A DNA stretch of 64,000 nucleotides, taken from the NCBI RefSeq assembly GCF_023638055.1, contig NZ_JAKRVY010000007.1, positions 1 through 64,000 on the forward strand, written 5' to 3'. Positions 17,953-25,999 of this stretch are shown here, one piece after another. The stretch is from Natranaeroarchaeum aerophilus (GTDB lineage: Archaea; Halobacteriota; Halobacteria; Halobacteriales; Natronoarchaeaceae). Position 1 is the stretch's first letter, and each line of letters opens with the position of its first letter. The translations under genes were made by a program, and so were the position numbers. The notes under the pieces were generated by a model. That model was not told where the DNA came from. It worked only from the letters and a program-made list of their open reading frames with translations, and ran no database searches.

Positions 17953-18693
17953 TCACTCGTCGGCGTCCAGATCGTCCTCCGCGTACGCATCGGCGTATAG
18001 CTCGACGGCGTCCTGATACCCTTCCCGGGCCAGTTCGTAGGTCTCCCGCAGATCGGCGATCGGCGTCTCGGTCGCGTCGACCCGCAGGTCGTCGTAGTAC
18101 GGCTCCATCTCCGCGTCCTCGGTGCGTGCGACGATCAGTGCGGCGCTCTGAATCGGCAGCTCCTCGCGCTTGTCCCCGCCCTCGGCGTGGCCCGCCGCCA
18201 GCGCGTCGAGCAGGCGCTCGGCCAGCGGTGCCGGGCCGTCGTCGTCGAGCGGATCGACCGACTCCTCGTGAGCGACTTCCTCGTACGTCTCGGCCACGCT
18301 GTCGACGACCTCTGGGCCGGTTAGCAGGTTCCCAGCGACGGTGTAGTCCCCGCCATCGTGATGGCCGAACCAGCCTTTGCACTCCTCGCCGGAGAACGTA
18401 AATGAACCGTCCGCGTCGACGCCGTGGAGCTGACGCTGGGCGCGGCCATCGTCGGCGTTTAGCAATGCTTCGAGTGCGTCCTCGATCGCCAGCCCCTCGT
18501 CGAGATAGCGCACGCCGTCCCGGCCGAGGTCCACGTTCACGAGGCTCTGGGTCGCCACCGCACCGTTCTCGCTGGCGAACGGACAGAGCGTTCCGACGGC
18601 GGGAAGTCTGGTTGTCACAGCAACGCCAAACCGGGTCTGGTCGTCGCCCTCGTCGTCGGTGTACTCCTCACGCACACAGATACTGAACGTCAT
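17953..18693 (-). CDS. DUF1028 family protein (Ntn-hydrolase-like)
   Basis: A 246-residue protein of the DUF1028 family. The start MTFSICVREE and the blocks FGVAVTTRLPAVGTLCPF, GAVATQSLVNVDLG and GDYTVAGNLLTGPEVV are the family hallmarks. In other organisms the family has an Ntn-hydrolase-type fold and is suggested to act as an amidohydrolase; the substrate is not established. Here the gene is a little longer than usual because of acidic insertions. No operon partner is evident. Confidence 0.85.
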   Translation of the reverse strand: MTFSICVREEYTDDEGDDQTRFGVAVTTRLPAVGTLCPFASENGAVATQSLVNVDLGRDGVRYLDEGLAIEDALEALLNADDGRAQRQLHGVDADGSFTFSGEECKGWFGHHDGGDYTVAGNLLTGPEVVDSVAETYEEVAHEESVDPLDDDGPAPLAERLLDALAAGHAEGGDKREELPIQSAALIVARTEDAEMEPYYDDLRVDATETPIADLRETYELAREGYQDAVELYADAYAEDDLDADE

Positions 18694-18794
18694 ACACGAC
18701 TCTGGGGAGTCCGGTGCGAAAAAACCATTCCCGCTTTTTCCGGCGATTGCGTCTGACGTAAGAACTATACTTGTTCCCCCGGAGATGTAGTGAT

Positions 18795-19157
18795 ATGGGA
18801 CTGATGAGTTCGATTCTCGGCGACCGAAATTCCCGGAGTGCCGAGGACTACGTTGAACTGAACCTCGACGAGTTCGAGTCCGTCACGAGCGACGCCGCGA
18901 TGCAGGTACATATCGCGGAGATCGGCGGCCAGAAAGACGTCATCGATATCAAGGACGCCGTCTACGATGGCGACCTCGTAATCGCCGATATTACTCGCCT
19001 GCGCACGCAGGACAGCACGGTCGAACACGTCGTCGACGAACTGCGACAGGTCGCCGAGGAAGTCGACGGCGACATCGTCCAGAAAGGCGACGATCAGCTG
19101 ATCGTCACGCCGACGGGGATCAAGATTAGCCGGACGAAACTCGGCGACAGTACCTGA
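18795..19157 (+). CDS. sepF: SepF cell-division protein
   Basis: A 120-residue SepF homologue. The N-terminal membrane-targeting amphipathic stretch MGLMSSILGD is followed by a linker and the DUF552/SepF core: VHIAEIGGQKDVIDIKDAVYDGDLVIADITRL, then the helix VEHVVDELRQVAEEVDGDIVQKGDDQLIVTP. In Haloferax SepF anchors FtsZ2-based division to the membrane and is essential. I choose the ATG at 18795 because an upstream in-frame alternative start adds residues that break the amphipathic helix. It converges with the NifU-like gene, with only 3 bases between stops. Confidence 0.9.
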   Translation: MGLMSSILGDRNSRSAEDYVELNLDEFESVTSDAAMQVHIAEIGGQKDVIDIKDAVYDGDLVIADITRLRTQDSTVEHVVDELRQVAEEVDGDIVQKGDDQLIVTPTGIKISRTKLGDST

Positions 19158-19160
19158 AAG

Positions 19161-19526
19161 CTACCAGCGGCCGTCCTTGAAATCGCCACGTCCGCCCTCG
19201 GTCCGATCGATGCCCATGATGCTTTCTTTCTGATCGATACCGAAGGCTTCGCCGGAGTCGGGGACGCGGACGGTAACCTCCTCGATCTCGGGATATTTCT
19301 TCAGGAGCTCTGCTTCGATGTTGCCGGAGGTGATGTCGGCGACGTCACAGCCCGCACAGCCACCGCCGAGTTCGATGACTACTTCGCCGGAGTCGGGATC
19401 TGCCTTCCGGACGTTGCTGGTGCCGCCGTGCATCTTGATGATCGGCATCTGCTTTACCAGCCAGGTCTCGATCTCCTCGGCCAGGCTCTCGGCGTCGCCC
19501 GCCTCTTCGGACGCGTCGGTACTCAT
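19161..19526 (-). CDS. NifU C-terminal-like Fe-S scaffold protein
   Basis: A 121-residue protein with the NifU/NfuA-type domain: IIKMHGGTSNVRKAD, then VVIELGGGCAGCDVADITSGNIEAEL, where the CAGC pair binds a bridging Fe-S cluster. It is expected to assemble or deliver Fe-S clusters. The ATG at 19526 gives a start (MSTDASEEAGDAESL) consistent with the family; a much longer in-frame extension to 19781 overlaps the next gene and is rejected. The C-terminus GIDQKESIMGIDRTEGGRGD is a haloarchaeal extension. Confidence 0.9.
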   Translation of the reverse strand: MSTDASEEAGDAESLAEEIETWLVKQMPIIKMHGGTSNVRKADPDSGEVVIELGGGCAGCDVADITSGNIEAELLKKYPEIEEVTVRVPDSGEAFGIDQKESIMGIDRTEGGRGDFKDGRW

Positions 19527-19593
19527 TACCACACAGTAGGACGCGGAACATGGAAAGAGTTCGGGTTTCGGCTGTCCAGCGCCGTAACGTCCA

Positions 19594-21072
19594 TCATTTA
19601 CGATGTTGGTTTCCCCGATCGTTCTGCTTTGCGTATCGCCACGCGCCGAGACCCACACCGAGTGCGCCGACGCCGACGCCAAAGCCCGGCACCGCGTTGT
19701 CATCAGCCTCCGCCGGGCTGGCTCCATTCTCATCCGTACCGTCGCTTGCTCCGGAATCGTCAGTGTCAGAATCCTCGTCATCTGCCCCGTTCCCGCTCGT
19801 GTCGTCCGGCTGGTCAGTCAGTGATGGCGGCGATACCTGCTCGCCTGCCTCGTCGGGGAACGTGTAGAGCGCGCCAGTCGGCGCGAGCTCGAACCCACGG
19901 TCGCTTTCGGCACTGCTACCGACGAAGAACTCGCCGGGGATTCCGGACTGTGCAGTCCAGAACACCGCCTCATCGGGCTCGCGCCACCACACCAGCTCTT
20001 CGGGATTCTCGGGGTCTTCCACGTCGTGAATCTTGACGCCGCCGAAGTACCACGAAGAGTAGAGCCGCCCGTCGACGATATCGAAGTTGTGCGCGGTCGT
20101 GAACTGGCCTTCCTGTGTGTTGTCATAGGACTCCGGGGCTTCGATATGGGACAGATGTTCCGGGTCGGTCGGGTCCTCGACATCCCAGAGGTCGATCCCG
20201 CCGGGACCGCCCACGAGGTCTCCATCGCCGTCTTCAGTCTCCCATGCTTCCTTGCCGACGCCAAGTAGAGTGCCGGTCTCGTCGACCTGTGCGTAGTGGG
20301 CGTTCCCCGGCGGCGCGAACGGCTCCCAGAGGGCTCGTCCGTCGTCCATCGCTTCGAGTTCTTCGCGCGTATAGTCGCCGAAGTGGTTGACGTACTCCGG
20401 GTTCGCCGGATCACGCACGTTGAGGACCCAGAGTCCGGCGTCCCAGTAGGAGAGATATGCGAGGTCATCTTGCACGTAGACGTCGTGGATCGGATAGAGA
20501 CGCTGGTTGACTCCACTCCAGTCTTCCTCCGGATGATCGAGCAGGGACCATCGAGTAAGTTCGCTTAGCTCGTCGTCTGCCGTGTCGACAATCGCGAGTG
20601 GATGTCCATCGTCGCCGTGCTGTGTGAGATAGACGATACCGTCCTCGAAGAATGTGTTGTGGACCGGATAGCCCGGTTCGTACAGATCGATGCCGACCGG
20701 GTCGGCAGGGTCGCTCACGTCGTAAAGCATCACCGTCGGCGTCGAGAACGTCGGGTTAGCCGGTCCGGCGACGACGAGCCGGTCTCCGTCCGGCCAGAGA
20801 TCCCAGATCCCGGTGATCGGGCCATCGGCCGGAATGCCACGTTCTTCGGCAAGCACCTCCGGCTCCGCTGGATCGGAGAGGTCAACGGTGACGAAGCCGT
20901 CGGTCGCTGCGACGTAGGCAACCTCACCGTCGACGACCGCGGCGTCTTTTGCGCCCGGGATCTCAACGCTTCCGAGCGGTTCGTAGCCGTCGTCGTCCTG
21001 TGCGGCGACACGTCCAACAGCTGTTCCGGCGAGGATACCCGCACCGGCACGGAGGAGGGTTCGGCGGCGCAT
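19594..21072 (-). CDS. Exported LVIVD-repeat propeller protein with PGF-type anchor
   Basis: A 492-residue surface protein. The Tat signal is MRRRTLLRAGAGILAGTAVG. The body has repeated units of the form V.LYDVSDPADPVGIDLYEPGYPVHN and LWVLNVRDPANPEYVNHF, the LVIVD propeller repeat. After an Asp/Ser-rich linker the C-terminus has PGFGVGVGALGVGLGAWRY plus a basic tail, consistent with archaeosortase-type processing and lipid anchoring. It shares architecture with the propeller protein at 2.5 kb but not the repeat family. The molecular role is unknown. Confidence 0.8.
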   Translation of the reverse strand: MRRRTLLRAGAGILAGTAVGRVAAQDDDGYEPLGSVEIPGAKDAAVVDGEVAYVAATDGFVTVDLSDPAEPEVLAEERGIPADGPITGIWDLWPDGDRLVVAGPANPTFSTPTVMLYDVSDPADPVGIDLYEPGYPVHNTFFEDGIVYLTQHGDDGHPLAIVDTADDELSELTRWSLLDHPEEDWSGVNQRLYPIHDVYVQDDLAYLSYWDAGLWVLNVRDPANPEYVNHFGDYTREELEAMDDGRALWEPFAPPGNAHYAQVDETGTLLGVGKEAWETEDGDGDLVGGPGGIDLWDVEDPTDPEHLSHIEAPESYDNTQEGQFTTAHNFDIVDGRLYSSWYFGGVKIHDVEDPENPEELVWWREPDEAVFWTAQSGIPGEFFVGSSAESDRGFELAPTGALYTFPDEAGEQVSPPSLTDQPDDTSGNGADDEDSDTDDSGASDGTDENGASPAEADDNAVPGFGVGVGALGVGLGAWRYAKQNDRGNQHRK

Positions 21073-21109
21073 ACGTCCTGTCGGTACGAGAGAAAAATAA
21101 ACTCCCCGG

Positions 21110-22081
21110 TCAGTGCAGCTTCGCTCGGTCGCCGGTGCCGCGGGTCATCGCGCTTGCGAGTGCGCCCTTGACGACGACATCGTCGCCGAGCGTGGTCAAC
21201 TGGACGTCCGGGACGTTCGTGAACACCATCTCCGAGAGCTCCTCTTTGAGCGGCCCCAGGACGAGCTCCTCGTTGTTGAGCGCGACCGCGCCGCCGACGT
21301 AGATAACGAGCGGTGCGTACGCGTGAATAATGTTCGCTACCCCCATCGCGTTCCAGTGGCCGACCTGCTCGATGACGTGATCGGCAAGCGGGTCCTTCCC
21401 CGCAAGTTCGAACACGTCCGCGGCGGAGAACTCGGGATCCTCGACCGGCAGCGCCGTCTCGACTGGATCCTCCTGATGGATCCACCTCGTGTACCGGGGG
21501 ATGTTGTTGCCCGAACAGTACGCCTCCCAGTGGCCATCCTTGCCACAGCCACAGGTGAGCTGTCCCTGAGGATCGACGACCATGTGACCGACCTCGCCAG
21601 CGTTACCGTCCCAGCCCGAAAGCACGCTTCCGTCGACACAGATACCTGCACCGATACCACTGGAGATCGTCAGATAGGCCATGTCGTCGGGGTTACGATC
21701 GCTGTAGAACCGCTCGCCGATCACGCCGGCATTCGTATCGTTGTGGAGATACACTTCGTCGCTTTCGATCAGGTTCATGATCGGTCCAGTCAGCGGGATC
21801 CGGTCGATGGTATCCGGAAGGTTCGCCGGATCGATCACCGCCCCCTCGGCGAGATCGAGCGGACCGATCGAACCGATACCGGCGGTAGTAATCTGATCCG
21901 GATCGATGTTTGCGTTCGCACAGGCCTCCCGGAGAACGCCGAGTACAGCCTCGGTGACGGCGATCCCGGTCGGGCCGCGCGGCGTCCCCTGCTCGTGTGA
22001 GCCGACGATGGTCCCGTCGCCGTCAGCGACGACTGCCCGGACGTTGGTTGCGCCCAGGTCGACGCCCGCGTAGTACACCAT
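21110..22081 (-). CDS. ROK-family sugar kinase (glucokinase-like)
   Basis: A 323-residue ROK kinase that probably phosphorylates glucose or a related hexose with ATP. It has N-terminal phosphate loop GVDLGATNVRAVVAD, catalytic Asp in LHNDTNAGVIGE, and ISSGIGAGICVDG. The ROK signature region GNAGEVGHMVVDPQGQ is followed by the zinc-binding CGCGKDGHWEAYCSG. The ATP-binding C-terminal segment has VYVGGAVALNN. All catalytic elements are present. Whether it is specific for glucose or N-acetyl sugars cannot be read from the sequence. Confidence 0.9.
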   Translation of the reverse strand: MVYYAGVDLGATNVRAVVADGDGTIVGSHEQGTPRGPTGIAVTEAVLGVLREACANANIDPDQITTAGIGSIGPLDLAEGAVIDPANLPDTIDRIPLTGPIMNLIESDEVYLHNDTNAGVIGERFYSDRNPDDMAYLTISSGIGAGICVDGSVLSGWDGNAGEVGHMVVDPQGQLTCGCGKDGHWEAYCSGNNIPRYTRWIHQEDPVETALPVEDPEFSAADVFELAGKDPLADHVIEQVGHWNAMGVANIIHAYAPLVIYVGGAVALNNEELVLGPLKEELSEMVFTNVPDVQLTTLGDDVVVKGALASAMTRGTGDRAKLH

Positions 22082-22157
22082 GTATCAGCAAAAGGAGTGC
22101 GGTCGTACTTAATAACTGAGTTTCCGGCGCGCTGTGGTCATTGTCGACACGACCGGG

Positions 22158-22610
22158 TTACTGCTCGCGAACGAACGTGACCGGGCATGGCGAGTTGAGC
22201 ATGACGTGCTGGGCCGTGCTGCCGAACACTGCTTTGCCGGTCGGCGAGCGTTTGCGACCGCCGACGATCACGCGGTCCGCCTCCGTCTCCGTCGCGAGGT
22301 CGACGATCGTCTCGCCGTGAGCGCCCACTGCACCGCGGATTTCGTAGTCGATATCGTGCTCGCCTAGCACCTCACGCAGCGAGCGAATCGTCGCGTGACG
22401 CTGCGCGGTGTCGTCCGGGGATACCTGTGAGAGCTCGGTGTCGAACTCGAGCTGGTCGAGCACGTCCTGATACTCCTCGTCGGTGAAGACGTGAGCGAGG
22501 TAGACTGTTGCATCGGCTGGCTTGGATACTTCGACGGCTGCTTCGGCAATCTCCTCGGCGCGGTCCGCATCACCGGGACCAACTGCGACGAGAACTGACT
22601 TGAGAGTCAT
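22158..22610 (-). CDS. Universal stress protein (UspA family)
   Basis: A 150-residue single UspA domain: MTLKSVLVAVGPGD at the start, a central EIRGAVGAHGETIVDLATETEADRVIVGGRKRSPTGKAVFGSTAQHVMLNSPCPVTFV. The G-x2-G-x9-G(S/T) nucleotide-binding signature appears here as GGRKRSPTGKAVFGST, consistent with ATP binding. Such proteins are numerous in haloarchaea and stress-induced; the specific role is unknown. It is upstream of, and on the same strand as, the ROK gene with a 76-base gap. Confidence 0.88.
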   Translation of the reverse strand: MTLKSVLVAVGPGDADRAEEIAEAAVEVSKPADATVYLAHVFTDEEYQDVLDQLEFDTELSQVSPDDTAQRHATIRSLREVLGEHDIDYEIRGAVGAHGETIVDLATETEADRVIVGGRKRSPTGKAVFGSTAQHVMLNSPCPVTFVREQ

Positions 22611-22706
22611 ATAACCTCGTTTATTCGCATCCGTGTTAAGTATACTGCCAAACCGCTACGGCGGTGAACGACTACCTTCTTTGCCGCTGGAGTCCCTGTA
22701 GCGACC

Positions 22707-23447
22707 ATGATCGACCCGGATCTCGACGGACAGACCGTACTGGTGACTGGAAGCGCACGCGGCGTCGGACGTGAACTACTGCTGGCGACCGCAGAACGCG
22801 GCGCGCGGACGGCGGTCCACTACAATACGAGTGCGGGTGCCGCCGCTGAAGTAGCCGACCGTGCCGCCGAACGGGGGGCGACCGACACCACCGTGGTGCA
22901 GGCAGACGTGACCGATCCCGAATCGGTGGACCAACTGTTCGAGACCGTCGAGTCCGACCTCGGCAGCGTCGACGTGCTGGTCAACAACGTCGGCGCGTTC
23001 GCACCAGTCCACTGGTCCGAGATGGAGTTTGAGACCTGGCAGGACATCTTCGCCACCAACGTCCACGCAACCTATCTCTGCTCGCGGCGCGCGCTCCCGG
23101 CGATGCGCGAGAACTCCTACGGTCGGATCGTCAACGTCGGCTACGCCTCCAGCGAGAAGGGACTGATCAATCCCAAGAACGCGCCGTACTTCATGGCCAA
23201 AGCGGGCGTGCTGATGTTCACCCGGATGCTCGCGGCTGACACCGCCGACGACGGGATCACGGTCAACGCAATCTCGCCGTACGTCGTCGAGAACTCCGAC
23301 GAGTTCCCCGCAGCACTGCCCCGCGGGCGTCCCGCCGGGTTCGAGGACATGGCTCAGGCGATGTTCTTTTTCCTCGATGAGGACAGCGACTACATCAGCG
23401 GCGAGAACGTCGAAGTCGATGGGGGGTGGTTGCCCGAGGACGTGTGA
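22707..23447 (+). CDS. Short-chain dehydrogenase/reductase
   Basis: A 246-residue classical SDR. It has the cofactor motif VTGSARGVGRELL (TGxxxGxG), NNVGAF (NNAG variant), and the catalytic region NVGYASSEKGLINPKNAPYFMAKAG, in which Ser and YxxxK (YFMAK) are visible. The C-terminus SGENVEVDGGWLPEDV is typical of FabG-like reductases. The residues after the first beta strand suggest NADP(H) preference, but the substrate is unassigned. It is single and divergent from the UspA gene. Confidence 0.87.
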   Translation: MIDPDLDGQTVLVTGSARGVGRELLLATAERGARTAVHYNTSAGAAAEVADRAAERGATDTTVVQADVTDPESVDQLFETVESDLGSVDVLVNNVGAFAPVHWSEMEFETWQDIFATNVHATYLCSRRALPAMRENSYGRIVNVGYASSEKGLINPKNAPYFMAKAGVLMFTRMLAADTADDGITVNAISPYVVENSDEFPAALPRGRPAGFEDMAQAMFFFLDEDSDYISGENVEVDGGWLPEDV

Positions 23448-23932
23448 TGGACTGGGAAAATAGTCGCTCCGGCCACCCTACCCTTCCCCGAACTCGCGTG
23501 GCACTGACACGCGCTCGCGGCCCGGCGGTTGCGGTGGCGCGCGCTGGCTGGCGCTCGTCGCCAGCCAACACTGTGCGAGGGACGGTGCCGTAGGCACCGA
23601 GGCTGGGGAGGGTGAGGCTGTGTGGGTGGATCGAAAGGGGCCGGATCGCTCGACGAGCGAGGCGACGCAAGCACGGGACGCAGTCCCGCGCACAGCGAGC
23701 CACAGCCGTCGAGCGATTCGGGGGCTTTCATGATGGAGTTCTCCAGACGGTTTCTAGTGCCTGAGAGCGATTCGGGGGCTTCCGTGGTGTAGTCACACTG
23801 GCCTGATTGGCTTTGTTGAACTCCTCACGTGATGATAGGTTTTGCGCGTCGCGCTGCATACAGAGGATGGATGCAGCAAACCGATACTGGTGGTTTCAAG
23901 CGGTTCAGCTGAAGCAGCAGATCAGTAAACGT
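23448..23932. other. Gene-free interval with a 17-bp direct repeat
   Basis: About 485 bases without a convincing gene; the GC-rich minus-strand frames are low complexity. Two copies of GAGCGATTCGGGGGCTT lie at 23711-23727 and 23765-23781. Further right, around 23813, GGCTTTGTTGAACTCC resembles the end sequence of some haloarchaeal insertion sequences, followed by a more AT-rich stretch. This suggests a decayed IS or MITE footprint; no transposase fragment was recognised. Confidence 0.4.
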
Positions 23933-24337
23933 TCAAACAGCCCACCTTCGCGTCAAGACCCCTGATGAACGAATATCAAATGTCAGATTGTCGCTCTCAT
24001 CCTCGTCTCCCGGATAGTAGTAGAAGTGATCTTGTTCTGTTAGAGTGGTATTGTTCTCATAGAGGCTGTACTCTATAAGATACCGCTGTTGTTCGGCAAC
24101 GTCTTCGCTGATACTGTGCTCGTCTGGTTCAACATCGATCCGCCCTGAGAACACTCGGGCTTCGCTTCTGGAGAGATCGCCATCTGTTCGTGAAAAAGCC
24201 ATTTCGATTGTGTAGGAACTCTCGGACTGATTAAAAACGGCCACGGAGAGCATTGGGGAATCAGAGAACAGTCCTGTACATCCAGCAAGCCCCGAGCAGA
24301 GAGGAATCGTGCCCAAAACAAAAGAGCGCCGTTTCAT
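23933..24337 (-). CDS. Small Tat lipoprotein, unknown function
   Basis: A 134-residue lipoprotein. The N-terminus MKRRSFVLGTIPLCSGLAGC combines a twin-arginine signal with a lipobox ending at Cys20, as is common in haloarchaea. The mature domain looks like a small all-beta (immunoglobulin-like) fold: LSVAVFNQSESSYTIEMAF, then DVEPDEHSISEDV. Codon use is less GC-biased than in its neighbours, hinting at acquisition. No partner gene is adjacent. Confidence 0.7.
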   Translation of the reverse strand: MKRRSFVLGTIPLCSGLAGCTGLFSDSPMLSVAVFNQSESSYTIEMAFSRTDGDLSRSEARVFSGRIDVEPDEHSISEDVAEQQRYLIEYSLYENNTTLTEQDHFYYYPGDEDESDNLTFDIRSSGVLTRRWAV

Positions 24338-24645
24338 ACAATGAGTATATATTCAATTAACAAGTGTTTTTGGGAGCAATTCATACACCAACTTGTACTC
24401 AATGATCAGGATGCTTGTTGGTGGGGTTCTGATCTATACAGCATTCGCGCCCTGTATTCAGCACACAGTTCTTATCGAAGCTGAAGGGTTTTAAAAGACC
24501 CCTCGGTTTCTATGTATGAGAGGGCTGCCACAGAGGAGAACCCGGAATCCGGGGAGTAGGGTCCATGAGCTGCCCTGGCCACATCGATGCGAGTCCGGAG
24601 CGCCGTGCCGATACGACTATCAGGCCAACACCCATACGCTCGGGC
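24338..24645. other. Divergent promoter region upstream of the RNB gene
   Basis: About 308 bases between the lipoprotein and the RNase gene. A TATA-like TTTTAAAA at about 24489-24496 sits within GGGTTTTAAAAGACCC. If it is used, the RNase messenger would carry a leader of roughly 130 bases before the preferred ATG at 24646. The left part is AT-rich with no gene. An upstream ATG at 24565 is in frame but encodes an unconserved Arg-rich extension. Confidence 0.35.
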
Positions 24646-25956
24646 ATGACCAGCGAGTCGCAGGCCGAGGCCGGAACGGCCGAGGGACAGGGTCCCGTCG
24701 AGATCGACGAGGAGATGGCCCGCCATCTGGAGAACAAACGGGAAGAGCTGTTCGAGAAGCTCGAAATCCGCGATGGCTTCTCCGAAGAGATCCTCGAAGA
24801 GGCCAGAGCGCGGACCGAAAACATCGAGCAACAGATCGCCGACGAGGTCGACGAGCGCGAGGACCTGCGGGACATGACGACGTGGACGATCGACCCGATC
24901 GACGCCCAGGACTTCGACGACGCGGTCTCGATCGAGGAACGCGACGACGAGTACGTCCTCTGGGTCCACATCGCCGACGTGACCCATTACGTGAACCCCG
25001 ATACGAAGATGTGGGAGGAGGCTGTCGAGCGCGGGAACACGGTCTATCTCCCGGCGTACACCATCCACATGTTGCCACCGGTGCTCGCCGAGACGGTCTG
25101 CTCGCTCGTGCCGAACGAGGACCGCCTTGCCCACACCGTCGAGATGCATCTGGACAAGGAGAACCTGTCCTACGAGTCGATCGATATCTACAAATCGGTC
25201 ATCGAGAGCGACGCCCGCCTGACCTACGGCGAGGCCGAGACGATGCTCGACGAACCTGAAACGGCGGACGACCTGCTCGAGGACCCCGAGGTCGATCTCG
25301 CGGAAAAGTGCGAGATGGTCTGGGAGGTCGCCGACCGGATGCACGAACAGCGCAAGGAGGACGGCTCGCTTGTCCTGAATCCCGCACGGGATCGCGCCCA
25401 CACCATCATCGAGGAGTGCATGCTAAAAGCGAACAAGGCCGTCACCCACCAGCTGATGTGGGATCGGGGCGTCGAGGCGATGTACCGGGTCCACCCACAG
25501 CCCAGCCCCGACGAGTGGGACAAGGCCCTCCAGGAAATTCAGGAACTCGACGGCGTCTCGATCCCCGCTGGTTCGTGGGAGGATCCGCGAAAAGCCGTCA
25601 ACGCCACGCTAGAGGAAGCGCCGGGTCGGCAACTCGACAAGATCCAGTGGGCCGTGATGAAGGTGATGCCCCGTGCGAAGTACATGAACGACCCCTTCGG
25701 CGGCCACCACGCACTGAACTTCGAGATCTACGGCCACTTCACCAGCCCGATCCGCCGACTCAGCGACCTGATCAACCACTGGATCGTCTACACGAACGAC
25801 GTGCCGGAGGATCTCGCCGCGCTCTGTGACCACGCCTCGGATCAGCAGCAAGACGCCGAGCAGTGCGAGCGCGAGTACAAGGACTTCCTGCAAGAGGTCG
25901 GCCTCGACCCCGCCGCGGTGAACAATCGCGGGATCGAAGTCGTCGACGAGGAGTAA
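24646..25956 (+). CDS. rnr: RNase R/RNase II-like exoribonuclease (RNB domain)
   Basis: A 436-residue RNB-domain protein, expected to be a 3'-5' exoribonuclease. The catalytic block WTIDPIDAQDFDDAVSIEE supplies the clustered Asp residues that bind Mg. Later conserved blocks are YVLWVHIADVTHYV, NTVYLPAYTIHMLPPVLAETVCSL, and the C-terminal HHALNFEIYGHFTSPIRRLSDLINHW. It lacks cold-shock and S1 domains, so it is the short form found in haloarchaea. The start at 24646 matches the acidic N-terminus of such proteins. Confidence 0.9.
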   Translation: MTSESQAEAGTAEGQGPVEIDEEMARHLENKREELFEKLEIRDGFSEEILEEARARTENIEQQIADEVDEREDLRDMTTWTIDPIDAQDFDDAVSIEERDDEYVLWVHIADVTHYVNPDTKMWEEAVERGNTVYLPAYTIHMLPPVLAETVCSLVPNEDRLAHTVEMHLDKENLSYESIDIYKSVIESDARLTYGEAETMLDEPETADDLLEDPEVDLAEKCEMVWEVADRMHEQRKEDGSLVLNPARDRAHTIIEECMLKANKAVTHQLMWDRGVEAMYRVHPQPSPDEWDKALQEIQELDGVSIPAGSWEDPRKAVNATLEEAPGRQLDKIQWAVMKVMPRAKYMNDPFGGHHALNFEIYGHFTSPIRRLSDLINHWIVYTNDVPEDLAALCDHASDQQQDAEQCEREYKDFLQEVGLDPAAVNNRGIEVVDEE

Positions 25957-25999
25957 TCAGACGGAGACGACATTCGGCAACACACGACGATACGGTACG

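Noticed and set aside
19161-19781. Long NifU-like frame starting at 19781
   Set aside because: The extension overlaps the LVIVD gene and is Arg-rich; the ATG at 19526 gives a normal family start.
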